A stretch of 47,138 nt of DNA, from the NCBI RefSeq assembly GCF_000003605.2, contig NW_003151254.1:591244-638381 (forward strand), given 5' to 3'. A model generated the notes under the pieces. It had not been told where the DNA came from. It made no database searches and worked only from the letters and a program-made list of their open reading frames with translations. Source of the DNA: Saccoglossus kowalevskii. Lineage: Eukaryota > Hemichordata > Enteropneusta > Harrimaniidae. A program made the translations under genes and the position numbers. How positions within the stretch are numbered: the first letter of the stretch is position 1; each line of letters opens with the position of its first letter. Shown piece after piece: positions 36,001 through 45,905 of this stretch.

Positions 36001-39000
36001 GGTAATTAATATTCATAGATTTTTACCAAAACCTAATCAACTCTGCGCATTATCCCAGAGCATCTATGTACCAAGTTTCAACAAAATTTGATTAGTGGTT
36101 CTTGAGATAACAGTGGAACAAAAAAAGTGACATACATACAGACATACAGACAGGGCAACTGCAAAGACTCCCTTTTGTGCTTCGCACACGGGAGTCAAAA
36201 ACTACTAGATCTAGTGCTAAAATGGCACTAGATCTAGTGCTAAAACGGCACTAGATCTAGTGCTAAAACGGCACTAGATCTAGTGCTAAAATGTACATAG
36301 TGCGAGTGGCATTGATATCGCGTTGTCAACAACGTCAAGACGTACTGTGATTCTCTGAAAATAAATTAATATTTACGTAAAATTGTTGTATCTTTCATTC
36401 ATTAGAAATGTGCTTCAGTTGGGAAATTGAGAATGTCGTTGTCCACGTTTGTCGTAATAGACCTTTGGAACAACGCGATCGGCCGGAAAACAAGGTGAAA
36501 CAAATTGTGAATAGATATACTGTGTGAAATGGTTTTGTGAGGAAGTTTGTGTTTTCAACTTTGACGAATGAAAACATTATGTAAATGGTGGAATTCAGCG
36601 TTGCTTTTTTTTAAATCGCTGATGTGCCATTTTATTTCTGGTCGGCGCCACACTTAATGAAAATAGATCTTCGAAAATGAAATTATGATGCCATATGTGA
36701 ACTAAATAAAAAATTGGTATACTCCTAGTCTAAGTCCCGGGTCCCTGTAAAGCTCGATGGATGTTGTGTGTACTGCGACCTGTGAATGGGCATATACATA
36801 TTCACGCAATCCTGTTGTTATCATGGAGGAACTAACGAAATATGATGTAACCTCGCCGATTTTTTGATTTTTTAACGTGACCATATTATATATGTCTAGA
36901 CACTTTCTCTGCAATAATATTTTTTAGGAGCCCTTAGGATTTGTTGTTGTAGACTCTCGAAATCTTGTTCTTGTTACAGTTGCTAATAATTAAAACATGT
37001 TAATGCTAAGAAACGACACTAGAGACCAAGTCTTGGCTGAGAGCAGAAGGGGTGTGAGCCACGGTCAAGCGTCGTCGCCGAAACCTGTTCCGTGATGTGA
37101 GTCGCAGATTTGATTCACATCACGGAGAGATTAGCGTGGTACTTAATCGAGGCCAGTCAACGCAGGGGTCACCACCCGACCGTCGTTGCGGATACCATTT
37201 CCGTGCACAGAGTCGCATGTTTGACTCTATTCACGAAGAATGGCAGCGTGTTAATCGAGTGGTGCCCGCATGCACTGCGATGACAACCCCCCTTAACTTT
37301 ATTGAAATAATGTAGAAATGTAATACAGAATGATGCAGGATTTGAATGCTTAAATTATGAGGTAGTGGGTGGGTGGGATAGCTTGGAGACGGGTTCAGAT
37401 CGCTTGCTGAACGTAGAATGACTATGCTAAGGCGAAGCGGGATACAGGAAAGCTTGACGATGCATGGCAAGTAGGATTAGGCAAATCACCGTCACGAGAG
37501 TATGAGCTTACAATATGCGTGTGAATGGAAATAGCACGGGCGAGGCGTGCACGAGATGGAAGGTCGCGTGCCTATGAATAGGGGCACACGTTGATGTCAT
37601 GTGCAGGGGGATTACGACTGGCGTGTGTTGCGTAAGTTATGTGTTAGGGATTAAAACTGTGGCGTCGTTACCGAGCATTAACGCAGACTATGCTGACGCA
37701 TAATCATACTATTAAGTAACAAGTTCGTCTGTTGAATTTCCGGTTGTGAAATACGTATTTTAACCCTTGACAGCTAAACAAACCCAGTGAATGGTCGCGT
37801 TAAAAAAAATGGTACCAAGAAATCGTCCAGGGCAATTTTTCGGCAGTTTTTAAATTTATTTTTTAAATTATTTTGTCGTAATTTATCAGACATTTCAATC
37901 GTTCCTGACGCCAAAATTAGTCTAAAATAAAAACAAATGTATTTAAAAAATAACACTGGGCGACACTGTAATGACATTCCAGGTGGTCTACTTTTTAATT
38001 CAGCAAGAATTATTAATTATTGTTAATTCTGAAATAGTTTCTTTCGTCTTGGGTGGCCCAACTGACGGCTTAGAAAGTCTGTGTAGTTGGATACAATGAA
38101 AATTTCCCTCAAAAAATTTTTGATAATTAGTTTTTGAACTTTTGAACCCCAAATGAGTGCCCATACCCCTTGAAATCCCCAGGGCGATTTTTCGAATGGC
38201 TGAATTTACGGCAGAATCCGGTATTATATAAAGAAAGTATTATTATGGACATCTCGCGCATATTGCCGATGTTTTATACTGTTTGTAGTTTGCATATGAA
38301 AAAGGTTGTTGATGCTCCTCCTATTATTCGACGTCGTTGACAATGCGATAACAATGCCACTCGCACTGTGCACATTTTAGCACTAGATCTAGTGCCATTT
38401 TAGCACTAGATCTAGTGCCATTTTAGCACTAGATCTAGTACTTTTTTGGATTAGTGCTACTAGCACTAGCCACTCGCACTACGCCCATTTCGACACATTT
38501 ACATACATGAGATATGATAGAAAGAAATCTAAGACTGAATGGTCACAATTTCTTGTTGCCGAAAAGGATTGATTAAAATTGTTTGATATATATTGAAATT
38601 AAATATTGAAAAAAAATCATATTTTGTGAAAGCTGGCATGGATATCAAGAAAAAGTGAAAGATTTTTCAACATTGTGCATGTTTAGAAATACCAAAAAAT
38701 GTAAATTTTGATGTGATGTTAAAAAGTTAGTAAAAATCGCAAAACTTTGTAGTAGTAAAAATTGTTCTTGAGTCCCAGAGTAAGTTTCACGAAAATTTTG
38801 TATTCTTGAGGCGGAGCTAATGTACTATGTCACAGAATACTACCGTATGTTGTTAAGACTATTGGGATATTTCTATTGGCTCTGTGCGCGCTGCTGTGAG
38901 ACGCTGGTCGAAGAGCCGGTGAAAACAGCTAAAGTCGAGAAAACAGCACAAACTCAACTTTGAAGTAATCCCGAGCAACCAAATTTATATACCGTACTCG

Positions 39001-42000
39001 ACTGCGTTAGCGCCCAGGGGCCTCAACTCAGAAAATCACCATTTTTTAGGGGTGGGCGCTTACGCGAGCACCCGCCTCGAAAAAGAGTGCAAATGAAAAA
39101 TTTGATTCATCAAGTGACAGATTTTCACAATGAAGAAATGATCAAAAAAAAATATGCATATTTTATTACAATATTAATTACGTACCACCAGAATTTATGA
39201 AATTAAAAACATTTGAGTCTGTTGGAACACAGTTGAAGTCAAAATTGTCATATTATCTCCACTGACGAAGGTGTTGGATCGTACACAAACTCTCGATGAA
39301 AATCACTTTTCGCCATGATGCATTTGCAGAATTGACCTGCAGCAGCGTCCTTTGACCTAATGGGTCAAGTTGGTTATTAACCAATCAGAATGCTGTGTTG
39401 TACTGACACAATTCTTCGGAAATTCCCGAAGACTTTCCGGTAACGCAATGCGGAAGTGAATTATCGATGTCGAAGTTGGAATTGATTTCAGCAAATAAAC
39501 GACATGGTTTTTCAAAAAAACTAGTAACTAGGCATTTTTGAGAGGTAAACTGAATGTGGCATGATATATTTATCGCATTTTACTTGTATTAACAGGTCAT
39601 TGTCGAAGCGTAGTTTACGCACGGTTACCGTGTTCTACGCATTCACAACATGTTCACAGCGGTCGATATCCACGCTGTATCATATAAAAACGATTACCAA
39701 GATTCGTTACGCAAGACCAAGTTTTAAATTAGTTGCATTTTGAAGGGGTGGGCGCTTTGCCGAATGTGACCCCAAATATAAAAATTGCGCAAAAGTACGG
39801 GGTGGGCGCTTGCCTGGGCATGGGCGCTAACGTGGTCGAGTACGGTATGTTGCACATGCAATCTTTTTTACACTATTCATGGGAATCACTACTATCCCAA
39901 AGTACTGTTTTCTGAGAGTTTTCGGCCTTTGTTTTTACCAGATAGTTGCCAGGCGGTGAAAATTTTTGTAAAAATAAGTACAGGTAACACAGAGGAAAGT
40001 CCAATGAGTTTAGGTGAATTTATTACCTGCTGCTTCTGGTAATGTCATTGCTTTGACGTGTCCTTCTGCTACGTCACGTACATCTACAACAGCAAAGTTT
40101 ATTTTAGCCAACGCTGGCATTTGTCGTTGAAGTAGTTTCTTGAGTACTACCATTGATGTACAGTCTGACCCACTAAGCATCGGTCCCATTACAAACGCAG
40201 GATTGATCACAGCTAATTCAAATTTTTCATCTTCTGCTTGTGAACAATACAAACACGACAATCAACATTTAATTAACATTTAGCGCATTTTTGGATACAA
40301 GTTTTGAACATAAATTGTACGTCAATGTAAAATATTTTATTTTCGCTTGGAATTAATTTTTGCTATTTTCGCAATGCTATGAAAGAATGATTTAGTGAAA
40401 ATAAAATCCAGCGAATATACCTTTTTTCTTATATTTTACATTCAACTTGTCAAAAATCAGTGAAAACAAATTCCATACAAAACACCTAAAAATCAGCGAA
40501 AATTAATTCCAGCTAAAATAAAGTATTCTACAGTATTAAAAAAATGAGTACAACAATTATTTCCATACGTTGCCTGCTAACTTCTTTTTTCCACTGATTT
40601 TTGGAATGTCCGTAGTGCTTACAGCATGTAATATGTTAATTAGTGAGGGGTTGAATTTTTTTTAAATAGTACATGTAAACACGTACTCTCTTCTTCATTT
40701 CAAACAATGTACAGTACATAACAGATTGTTGTCTTTTTGCTGATTGGTAAAGCAAACATGATTTAATGCATAAAAGCATACAAGTATAAGTAGTGTGTTT
40801 CTTTAAATATATTACCAAGCTGCTGGTTAGTAGTTCATTATACAGTATTTAAATTTCATATTTTAAAAACATAAAAAATTACCTTCAACTTGTCAACAAA
40901 ATCCCATGCAGCTTTTTCAGCTAAAGTCTTGCTCTTTTCATAGGTTCCGATCGTATCAACATTCGGCCAGTCTTTCTCAGAAAACACAACATTAGATTCG
41001 CCGGTAAATCCACCTAACAAATACAATGGTACATGTTAATAAACAACAAGTCATTGAAAATGACATACTGTAGAATACTTTATTTTCACTTGGAATTTAT
41101 TTTCGCTATTTTCGCTGAAGGGATGATTTCGTGAAAATAAAATCCAGTGAATATACTGTTTGTCCTATATATTTCACATTAAACTCATCAAAAATCAGTG
41201 AAAATAAATTCCAAACAAAAGGCCCAAAAAGCCTTTCAGCGAAAATTAATTTCAGCGAAAATAAAGTATTCCACAGTAGTCCCTTTTTCAAAGTGATCTT
41301 TTGTGAGCTAAACACCAGACATCCCAAAGACAAGAATCAATGAATGATGTGTGAAAGAAAACAATGTTGTTTTGGTAACGGCCAAGAAGAAGAAGATAAA
41401 TTATGATGTAACAAGTATTTAATACTAAAATTGGCATCAAATAAAATGGTCCATCGTCAATAACGACAGATTTCAATATTGAAATAGGATAATTTGTAAG
41501 AACATCGCCTGCTCGGTACGCTTAAAGCGTGTTCAGTCTGCATGTTCCATCTAGTATGTGCGCTGCTGGATTCTACAACTGATACTGCTGTCATGGCGAC
41601 TGGGCGGGCACCAGATCGTGTTGTTGAACTAAGGTTAACCTGAGAGGATTTATCCAAGCACATGCGATAAATGAATTCAAAGTATGTCTGCAGAGAGTGA
41701 ATACCGGTACACATAGGTGAATTTATTCTGGTTTTAGTAGTGATCAGTTGTACTACTTTATTTCCAAAACAAAACAAGTCACAGTTTGCATAAACTAATG
41801 AAAGTATCCTTGTTCTCAGGTGTGTGTTTCACATTAAAAGTCGCTGTTGTTTTTTCTCTACTAGAATAGATTACAACTGCAGGCTTTCCAGCCATGTTTG
41901 AATAGACTTATCGCTACACAGCAGAAAACGAGGGAGACTGGTGTACACACACTAACATAGCGTGGTGCCAGGTACATATATGTCGTATAAAGTGTGCTTT

Positions 42001-45000
42001 TGGCCTTTATGGGTTGGCGGGTCGTCCATTATTGTTTAATAATTCAGAGTGTATCTATCAGCCAATACAAAATGGTCGCCATCATTTCAAATTGATTAAC
42101 ACATAATAACTAACTTATTAAACTATATTTACTCAATACTACATAATAAAATTACACTTGAAATCATTCTAAAATCCACTCGTAATTTGACATATTACTC
42201 GAAATGAGCTGATAAAATACACAATAGGAGCCATTTTGAATTCAAGCAAAAAAAAAACCAACGGTGCCATCTGAATATTGAATAAAACGTAGTGATAAAC
42301 ACATTTCAACAAAAATATATTTTTTTGTATATTTTATGTATTGACAACCTGACATCAGGATCAAAATTAACAGGGAAACAGAAAGATACATAAAAATGTG
42401 TAAATATATTTAGTGCACTGCAAAAAAAACATTGATAAATCATGTCAGGGGAAGATCAACAAATAAATCAACCACTGCTCAACAAAACACATCAACTAAC
42501 TGTTTAAAGTTTAAATAATAATATTAACTTTTTCACCGCCAGTTCCCTCTTTTCATGAAAAATTCACAAAATAGTCCCTTTTATAGTATGCACTTTCCTT
42601 CAGAAGATTGGAACAAACGTAGCCAAATTTTTTGAGTAAAAACAGAAAATTGACTCATATTTTGTCTGTTTGTTTCAAAATTGGGGTTCATTTCCAGAAA
42701 TATTGAAGAAAATAAGAAAAAAAGTGCTAACAAATTTGGGTGAGAATGTCTGGTGGTGAAAAGTTTAACAACTAACTTGATATTATTGTGTGGTGTACAA
42801 TGTTCCAATAGCTTAGCAGTAAAATAGTGTAAATTTCAAATTACACCAACAAGCATTAATATAATTAATTATTCATGAAAATATTGATTCAGATAAACAA
42901 ATAAGTAAACAATTACGAGAATAGCGACACAGTAATTAATAATAATAATAATAACTTTATGAATGCAATAATTTTGCAATGTCTTTGTTCTGTGATTTTA
43001 GTAACACAGTAAGGGTTTAAAAAATTCCATTATCGTCTGCACTTTGTAATTTGCATCTTATGTTGCCACAACGTGTACGGTTATGTCAGTTTTATTTTTA
43101 GTATGATCTAGTTATCATGACAACCGCTATTATACACCTTATCTTATTCAGATTTATTTTACAAAGTACAGTTGTCAAAATAAATATATCTCTGCCTGAA
43201 ATTCTAGCATTTAACGATAGCCATCAAAATTGGTACAGAGTCCAAGGCCAGCTCAAAATTGTCAGCATGATTCTAATTTTTATTCCAAACAGATTACTAG
43301 TATTCACATTAATAATAATTCTATATGAATATAATAATATATGCAAACATAAATAAAGTATCTGCCTAAGTATCACTAATGACAATACCTACCCTCATTT
43401 TATTCGAATTAAATATTAAATGTATTTTTTTAATTCAATATTATGAAAGCCTGATTTACTCTGCATTAAAAAGTGATAGAACACGTGTATTGGTATAGCT
43501 ACATCAATATAGCATACGTGCTCAGATGCCAGCAATCAATCAAAAAGATTTTGTATTGATCTCTCAGTCAACCAGAAACTCGGATACATGCCTTCGGGAA
43601 AAGTCCCGTTTGGACGCTAACATCGATTTTTTTTTTCGTTTGGGAGAAAACCAAAACTGGTCGAAATTCTCGAATAAGAATAAGCTGGCAATTTCCAGTG
43701 AAGTAGAAAATTTGGTGTCCGAATTTTTAGAGGGGTAAAATTGTAAAATTTCTACGGTAACTGTACGTAAATTATGATGTGGGATAATCAACATTTATAT
43801 CCTAATAATAAACAGGTGTATTTTTTTGGTTAAAAAAAAATCAAATAATCACTAGGTAGATTCCAAATTCACTGATTTTGGTAGTAACTGCAAAGCTATA
43901 GAACAATTCTATGAGAGGATTTTCTGAAATATGCAAGGTCTGAAACGCTTGTTTTCTAATTTTCCTAGCTGACTGTAGTTACATTCTACAATATTTAACT
44001 TAGACTCAAAATAATGCTATTTAATATAAATTCAATATGTATATCTCTGGTCAGCACTATGTCTTACTTGGGTGGAATGATTACTTAAGGTAGAAGCCTA
44101 CTCATAAATTAAAAAAAAACAGAATTTATTCATTTTGCAATAAATTGTACTCAAAGGCAATATAAGAATATTGACCTGAAAAAAGTTGGAGATCACCAGC
44201 CTTTTTTTTTTTTGAGAAATTGATGGTTGTATTTTAGTGGAAAGTCGCCATTTTGACACTATTATAACGATTTTACCACAGGTTCCTATGGCAGTGATAT
44301 TATGCAATATCTCAAAAACTAACCTGGTGACATAGGCTGAAAAAATCATATATTGTTAATGAGGGAGTATATTTTGTTGTTCTGAATTATTTAAAAAATC
44401 TGGGTTTTAAAAAGTGTCAAAAAATACAATTTTTCTTTAACATTGTGTTCTATGGAATAGTTCTAAAAATAACAATTTTCAAAAAATATTAGGACACGTT
44501 TCTCAAAAAGCATAACTGTAACACACAAAATAATGCTATTTCATTGTACCATGGGACATTAGCATCAAGATTGTACATAATAAACTAATGAACATTGTCA
44601 TGCGATTTATGACCAATTTTGTTAAAAATTATGAGTAGGTTTCTACCTTAACTATTAAATTAATTTCTTATTTCATTTGATTTTCACTATTTTCAATAAT
44701 AACAATTAAATAAAAATTCCAGTGAAAATTAATTGAATGGTGGTAACCTTCGAGATATTCGATATGGGTCCCACACAACATATGACAAATACAAATGTAT
44801 TATATACACAGAATTTGAATATATGATTTCCACCAAATTTAGTGAAAATAAAGTAAATGTACAAGCATAAAACACACTCACCGCTAACTGCAGCTATAGA
44901 ACTTGTGACAACCACTCTCTTCACAGTACCCGCATTCTGACATGCTTTAAGGACGTTGAGCGTACCTTCTAAAGCCGGTTTTATTATCTCATCCTCATGC

Positions 45001-45905
45001 TTTGGAGCTTCACTTGGGAACGGGCTGGCAACATGAATCACATGACTACATCCATCTACAGCTCTGAAAGATAAACACAATAATTTAGTCTGTAGATGCA
45101 TGACTGTAGTCGCAAATATTTATATTACCGTAAAATCTGTATTAGAAGCTACATCCCTAATAGAAGTCGCATTGATTTTTTTGAACAATTGAAAATCAAA
45201 AAATCACAATTTCTTATATGTGTAGATGCTTGAATAAAAGTCGCATCCCCTCTGTTGCATTGTACCACAGTTTCTAATACAGATTTTACAGTATCGGTAT
45301 ATGCCTATTAAAAAAACGTATCTTGCATTTGCAAATGGTGTTGTAGCAATGTCAAAGATTGTTCTATTGCTGTTTGGCAAGGAATGGTGATACTTTAGTA
45401 GTACTCCTGAGTGTTTTGCTGACATCAGTTGTGCTCAAGGTGGAGTACTGATGTGGATTATTGAGAGCAATTTGTATATTAATTTTGTTTATGTGAAAAT
45501 ATTCTTTGACCAATAGTTTATCACTGACATATCCTATGTCTAGTACTCCTATCCTACTGCCATCACCCATCGTTCCTGTGATCCCCGTGGTTCATGTATG
45601 AAGACAAAAAAGTCAGTCAAGAAAAAAATAGCACATTCGGCTAACCCCCCCTCTGCTATCAATAAAATATGAAAGTGCATTATTGTTCACCCCTCAAACT
45701 CACGGTTTCCAGCTTTCAACGTCAAGAAGATCAGCTTCAACCAACTCTAGTTCATGCTGCGCATCGGGACAAAGGTTGAGTAGATGCTGGACTTTAGTTG
45801 CATTCTTCTTACTTCTGACAGTGCCACGAACACGATAGCCATTTTTAAGTAACTGCTGTACAACATGAGAGGCAATGTATCCTGATGCCCCAGTGACTAG
45901 AACCA
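33021..45905 (-). CDS. DFR/cinnamoyl-CoA-reductase-like NAD(P)H reductase (extended SDR)
   Basis: Exons in coding order: 45704-45905, 44882-45063, 40883-41013, 40027-40236 (start uncertain: 40236, 40233 or 40230), 33976-34056, 33475-33596, 33021-33167 (TAA at 33021-33023). About 358 codons are seen; the family is usually 320-350 aa. The Rossmann NAD(P) motif is VLVTGASGYIASHVV (third Gly is Ala, as in many DFR relatives). Then come GCSHVIHVASPFP, VVTSSIAAVSGG (catalytic Ser), GTYEKSKTLAEKAAW (catalytic Tyr and Lys), EDEKFELAVINPAFVMGP, VDVRDVAEGHVKAM and a C-terminal FDNARMREVLGV. Such cytosolic enzymes reduce aldehydes or ketones; the animal substrate is unknown. The exon carrying the start codon is not established, and the junction 40883/40236 is out of phase by one base. 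All other junctions join in phase. Introns hold many transposons. Confidence 0.9.
33330..33400 (+). repeat. Single monomer of the octamer repeat in a reductase intron
   Basis: ATTATGCAAATTAGGTAATT followed by AATATGTACAGATTTCATCAC matches the monomers at 35-36 kb and 46.6-47.1 kb. It lies between the last two exons of the reductase. An A-rich run follows at about 33446. Confidence 0.65.
34942..36197 (+). mobile_element. Tandem-repeat element inserted in the left arm of the large transposon
   Basis: Left boundary TCAAAGAAAGCTTAGAAAGA and the following ACTCCCGTGTGCTGAGAG are shared with a second copy at 46594. The right end is GACAGGGCAACTGCAAAGAC, then CTCCCTTTTGTGCTTCGCAC and ACGGGAGTCAAAA. 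The ends ACTCCCGTGTGC and GCACACGGGAGT are inverted. In between are at least seven monomers marked by TTATGCAAATTAGGTAATTA, ACAGATTT, CCAAGTTTCATTGAAAT and GAGATATCAGTGGAA, spaced about 117-165 bp. It interrupts the host element between ATCCAAA and AAAACTACTAG. It includes an assembly gap. Confidence 0.75.
35487..35572. other. Assembly gap (86 N)
   Basis: A run of 86 N inside the tandem-repeat element. The true length is unknown; collapse of monomers is likely here. Confidence 0.99.
36202..36286. repeat. Left array of a 23-bp unit with a 16-bp palindrome
   Basis: GCACTAGATCTAGTGC, a perfect palindrome, at 36225-36240, 36248-36263 and 36271-36286, preceded by a variant CTACTAGATCTAGTGC at 36202-36217. 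The spacers are TAAAAYGG, so the period is 23. The array forms part of the left arm of the large transposon. Confidence 0.9.
37058..37315 (+). CDS. Unrecognised open frame with a 37-residue internal repeat, inside the transposon
   Basis: An open frame of 85 codons with no clear start. After KRRRR it contains FRDVSRRFDSHHGE and, 37 residues on, FRAQSRMFDSIHEE. The two arise from a 111-bp tandem duplication (CCGTG words at 37090 and 37201). The block is GC-rich compared with its surroundings. No family is recognised. It could be a remnant of a transposon protein, a captured host exon, or chance. Confidence 0.2.
   Translation, partial: ATVKRRRRNLFRDVSRRFDSHHGEISVVLNRGQSTQGSPPDRRCGYHFRAQSRMFDSIHEEWQRVNRVVPACTAMTTPLNFIEIM
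38380..38441. repeat. Right array of the 23-bp palindromic unit
   Basis: GCACTAGATCTAGTGC at 38380-38395 and 38403-38418, and a variant ending GTAC at 38426-38441, again with period 23. It is in inverted arrangement to the left array, with one unit fewer. Confidence 0.9.
38990..39847. mobile_element. TA-flanked non-autonomous DNA transposon, 858 bp
   Basis: Left end TACCGTACTCGACTGCGTTA then GCGCCCA; right end TGGGCGCTAACGTGGTCGAG then TACGGTA. These are 27-bp inverted ends with two or three mismatches. Flanking TA supports Tc1/mariner-type targeting, with the element proper starting CCGTACTCG. GGGGTGGGCGCTT recurs inside at about 39051, 39745 and 39800, a subterminal motif that could bind transposase. 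No transposase frame. It lies in the same reductase intron, 484 bp from the larger transposon. Confidence 0.8.
40323..40535. mobile_element. MITE copy A of the GAATACTTTATTTTC family
   Basis: Right end AAAATAAAGTATTCTACAGTA; the left end is degenerate (TGTAAAATATTTTATTTTCG). Interior words TTGGAATTAATTTT, GTGAAAATAAAATCCAG, CATTCAACTTGTCAAAAATC and CAGCGAAAATTAATTCCAGC are shared with the copy at 41066-41278. It lies in the reductase intron just 3' of exon 40883-41013. Confidence 0.75.
41066..41278. mobile_element. MITE copy B of the GAATACTTTATTTTC family
   Basis: Inverted ends TACTGTAGAATACTTTATTT and AAATAAAGTATTCCACAGTA, each with TA at the outside, fit a Tc1/mariner-type MITE of 213 bp. 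It is in the same orientation as copy A, on the other side of the 131-bp exon and only 52 bp from it. Fragments resembling the family also occur near 44678-44735. Confidence 0.85.
41279..42523. other. Reductase intron, no further feature
   Basis: AT-rich intronic DNA between two MITEs. Open frames on either strand (for example 41457-41777) have no splice or domain support. No inverted ends found. Confidence 0.4.
42524..42768 (+). mobile_element. TTAA MITE family copy 3, reductase intron
   Basis: TTAA at 42524-42527 and 42765-42768. Ends are CTTTTTCACCGCCAGTTCCC and CTGGTGGTGAAAAG. The interior is collinear with copy 1 (CAAAATAGTCCCTTTTATAG, CACTTTCCTTC, TTTTTTGAGTAAAAAC, TTTTGTCTGTT). Length 245 bp, slightly longer than the copy in ABCC5 intron 14. 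Confidence 0.85.
42769..44084. other. Reductase intron, microsatellite only
   Basis: Contains an imperfect (AAT)n run at about 42935-42956 and otherwise AT-rich unique-looking DNA. Frames such as 43117-43356 and 43526-43794 lack any family signal. Confidence 0.4.
44085..44651. mobile_element. 567-bp TTAA-flanked MITE in the reductase intron
   Basis: TTAAGGTAGAAGCCTACTCA at the left and TGAGTAGGTTTCTACCTTAA at the right are inverted ends of at least 23 bp with one mismatch, bounded by TTAA (44085-44088 and 44648-44651). No coding capacity. The ends differ from the other TTAA families in the window, so this is a separate family. Confidence 0.85.
45126..45294. mobile_element. 169-bp TA-flanked MITE in the first known reductase intron
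   Basis: TACCGTAAAATCTGTATTAG (45126) and CTAATACAGATTTTACAGTA (to 45294) are inverted ends of about 22 bp with one mismatch. TA occurs at both outer ends. Inside, GAAGCTACATCCCTAATAGA and AGTCGCAT words recur (AGTCGCATTG, AGTCGCATCC). No coding capacity. Confidence 0.8.

Larger units (their letters stand above)
34878..38509. mobile_element. Large DNA transposon with complex inverted ends, non-autonomous
   Basis: Left end GTATGTAAATGTGTCGAAAT (34881) and right end ATTTCGACACATTTACATAC (to 38506) are inverted copies. Both arms continue through GTGCTAGTAGCACTAATCC, an array of the palindrome GCACTAGATCTAGTGC, then GCGAGTGGCATTG and GTTGTCAACAACGTC or near matches. This gives arms of roughly 150-190 bp once an insertion in the left arm (34942-36197) is removed. 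The 7-bp words AGATATG at 34871-34877 and 38510-38516 look like target duplications. The interior (36340-38320) has no recognisable transposase. It lies in the 6-kb intron of the reductase gene. The 7-bp or near-8-bp duplication would suit hAT-type elements, but the termini do not prove it. Confidence 0.8.

Noticed and set aside
36202-38441. CRISPR-like regular repeats
   Set aside because: The 23-bp units have constant spacers and lie in transposon arms of a eukaryotic genome; no unique spacers and no cas genes.
33021-45905. Reductase as a pseudogene
   Set aside because: Catalytic residues and all exon frames are intact and six of the joins that can be tested or expected are clean except one. 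A missed micro-exon or single-base error is at least as likely as inactivation.
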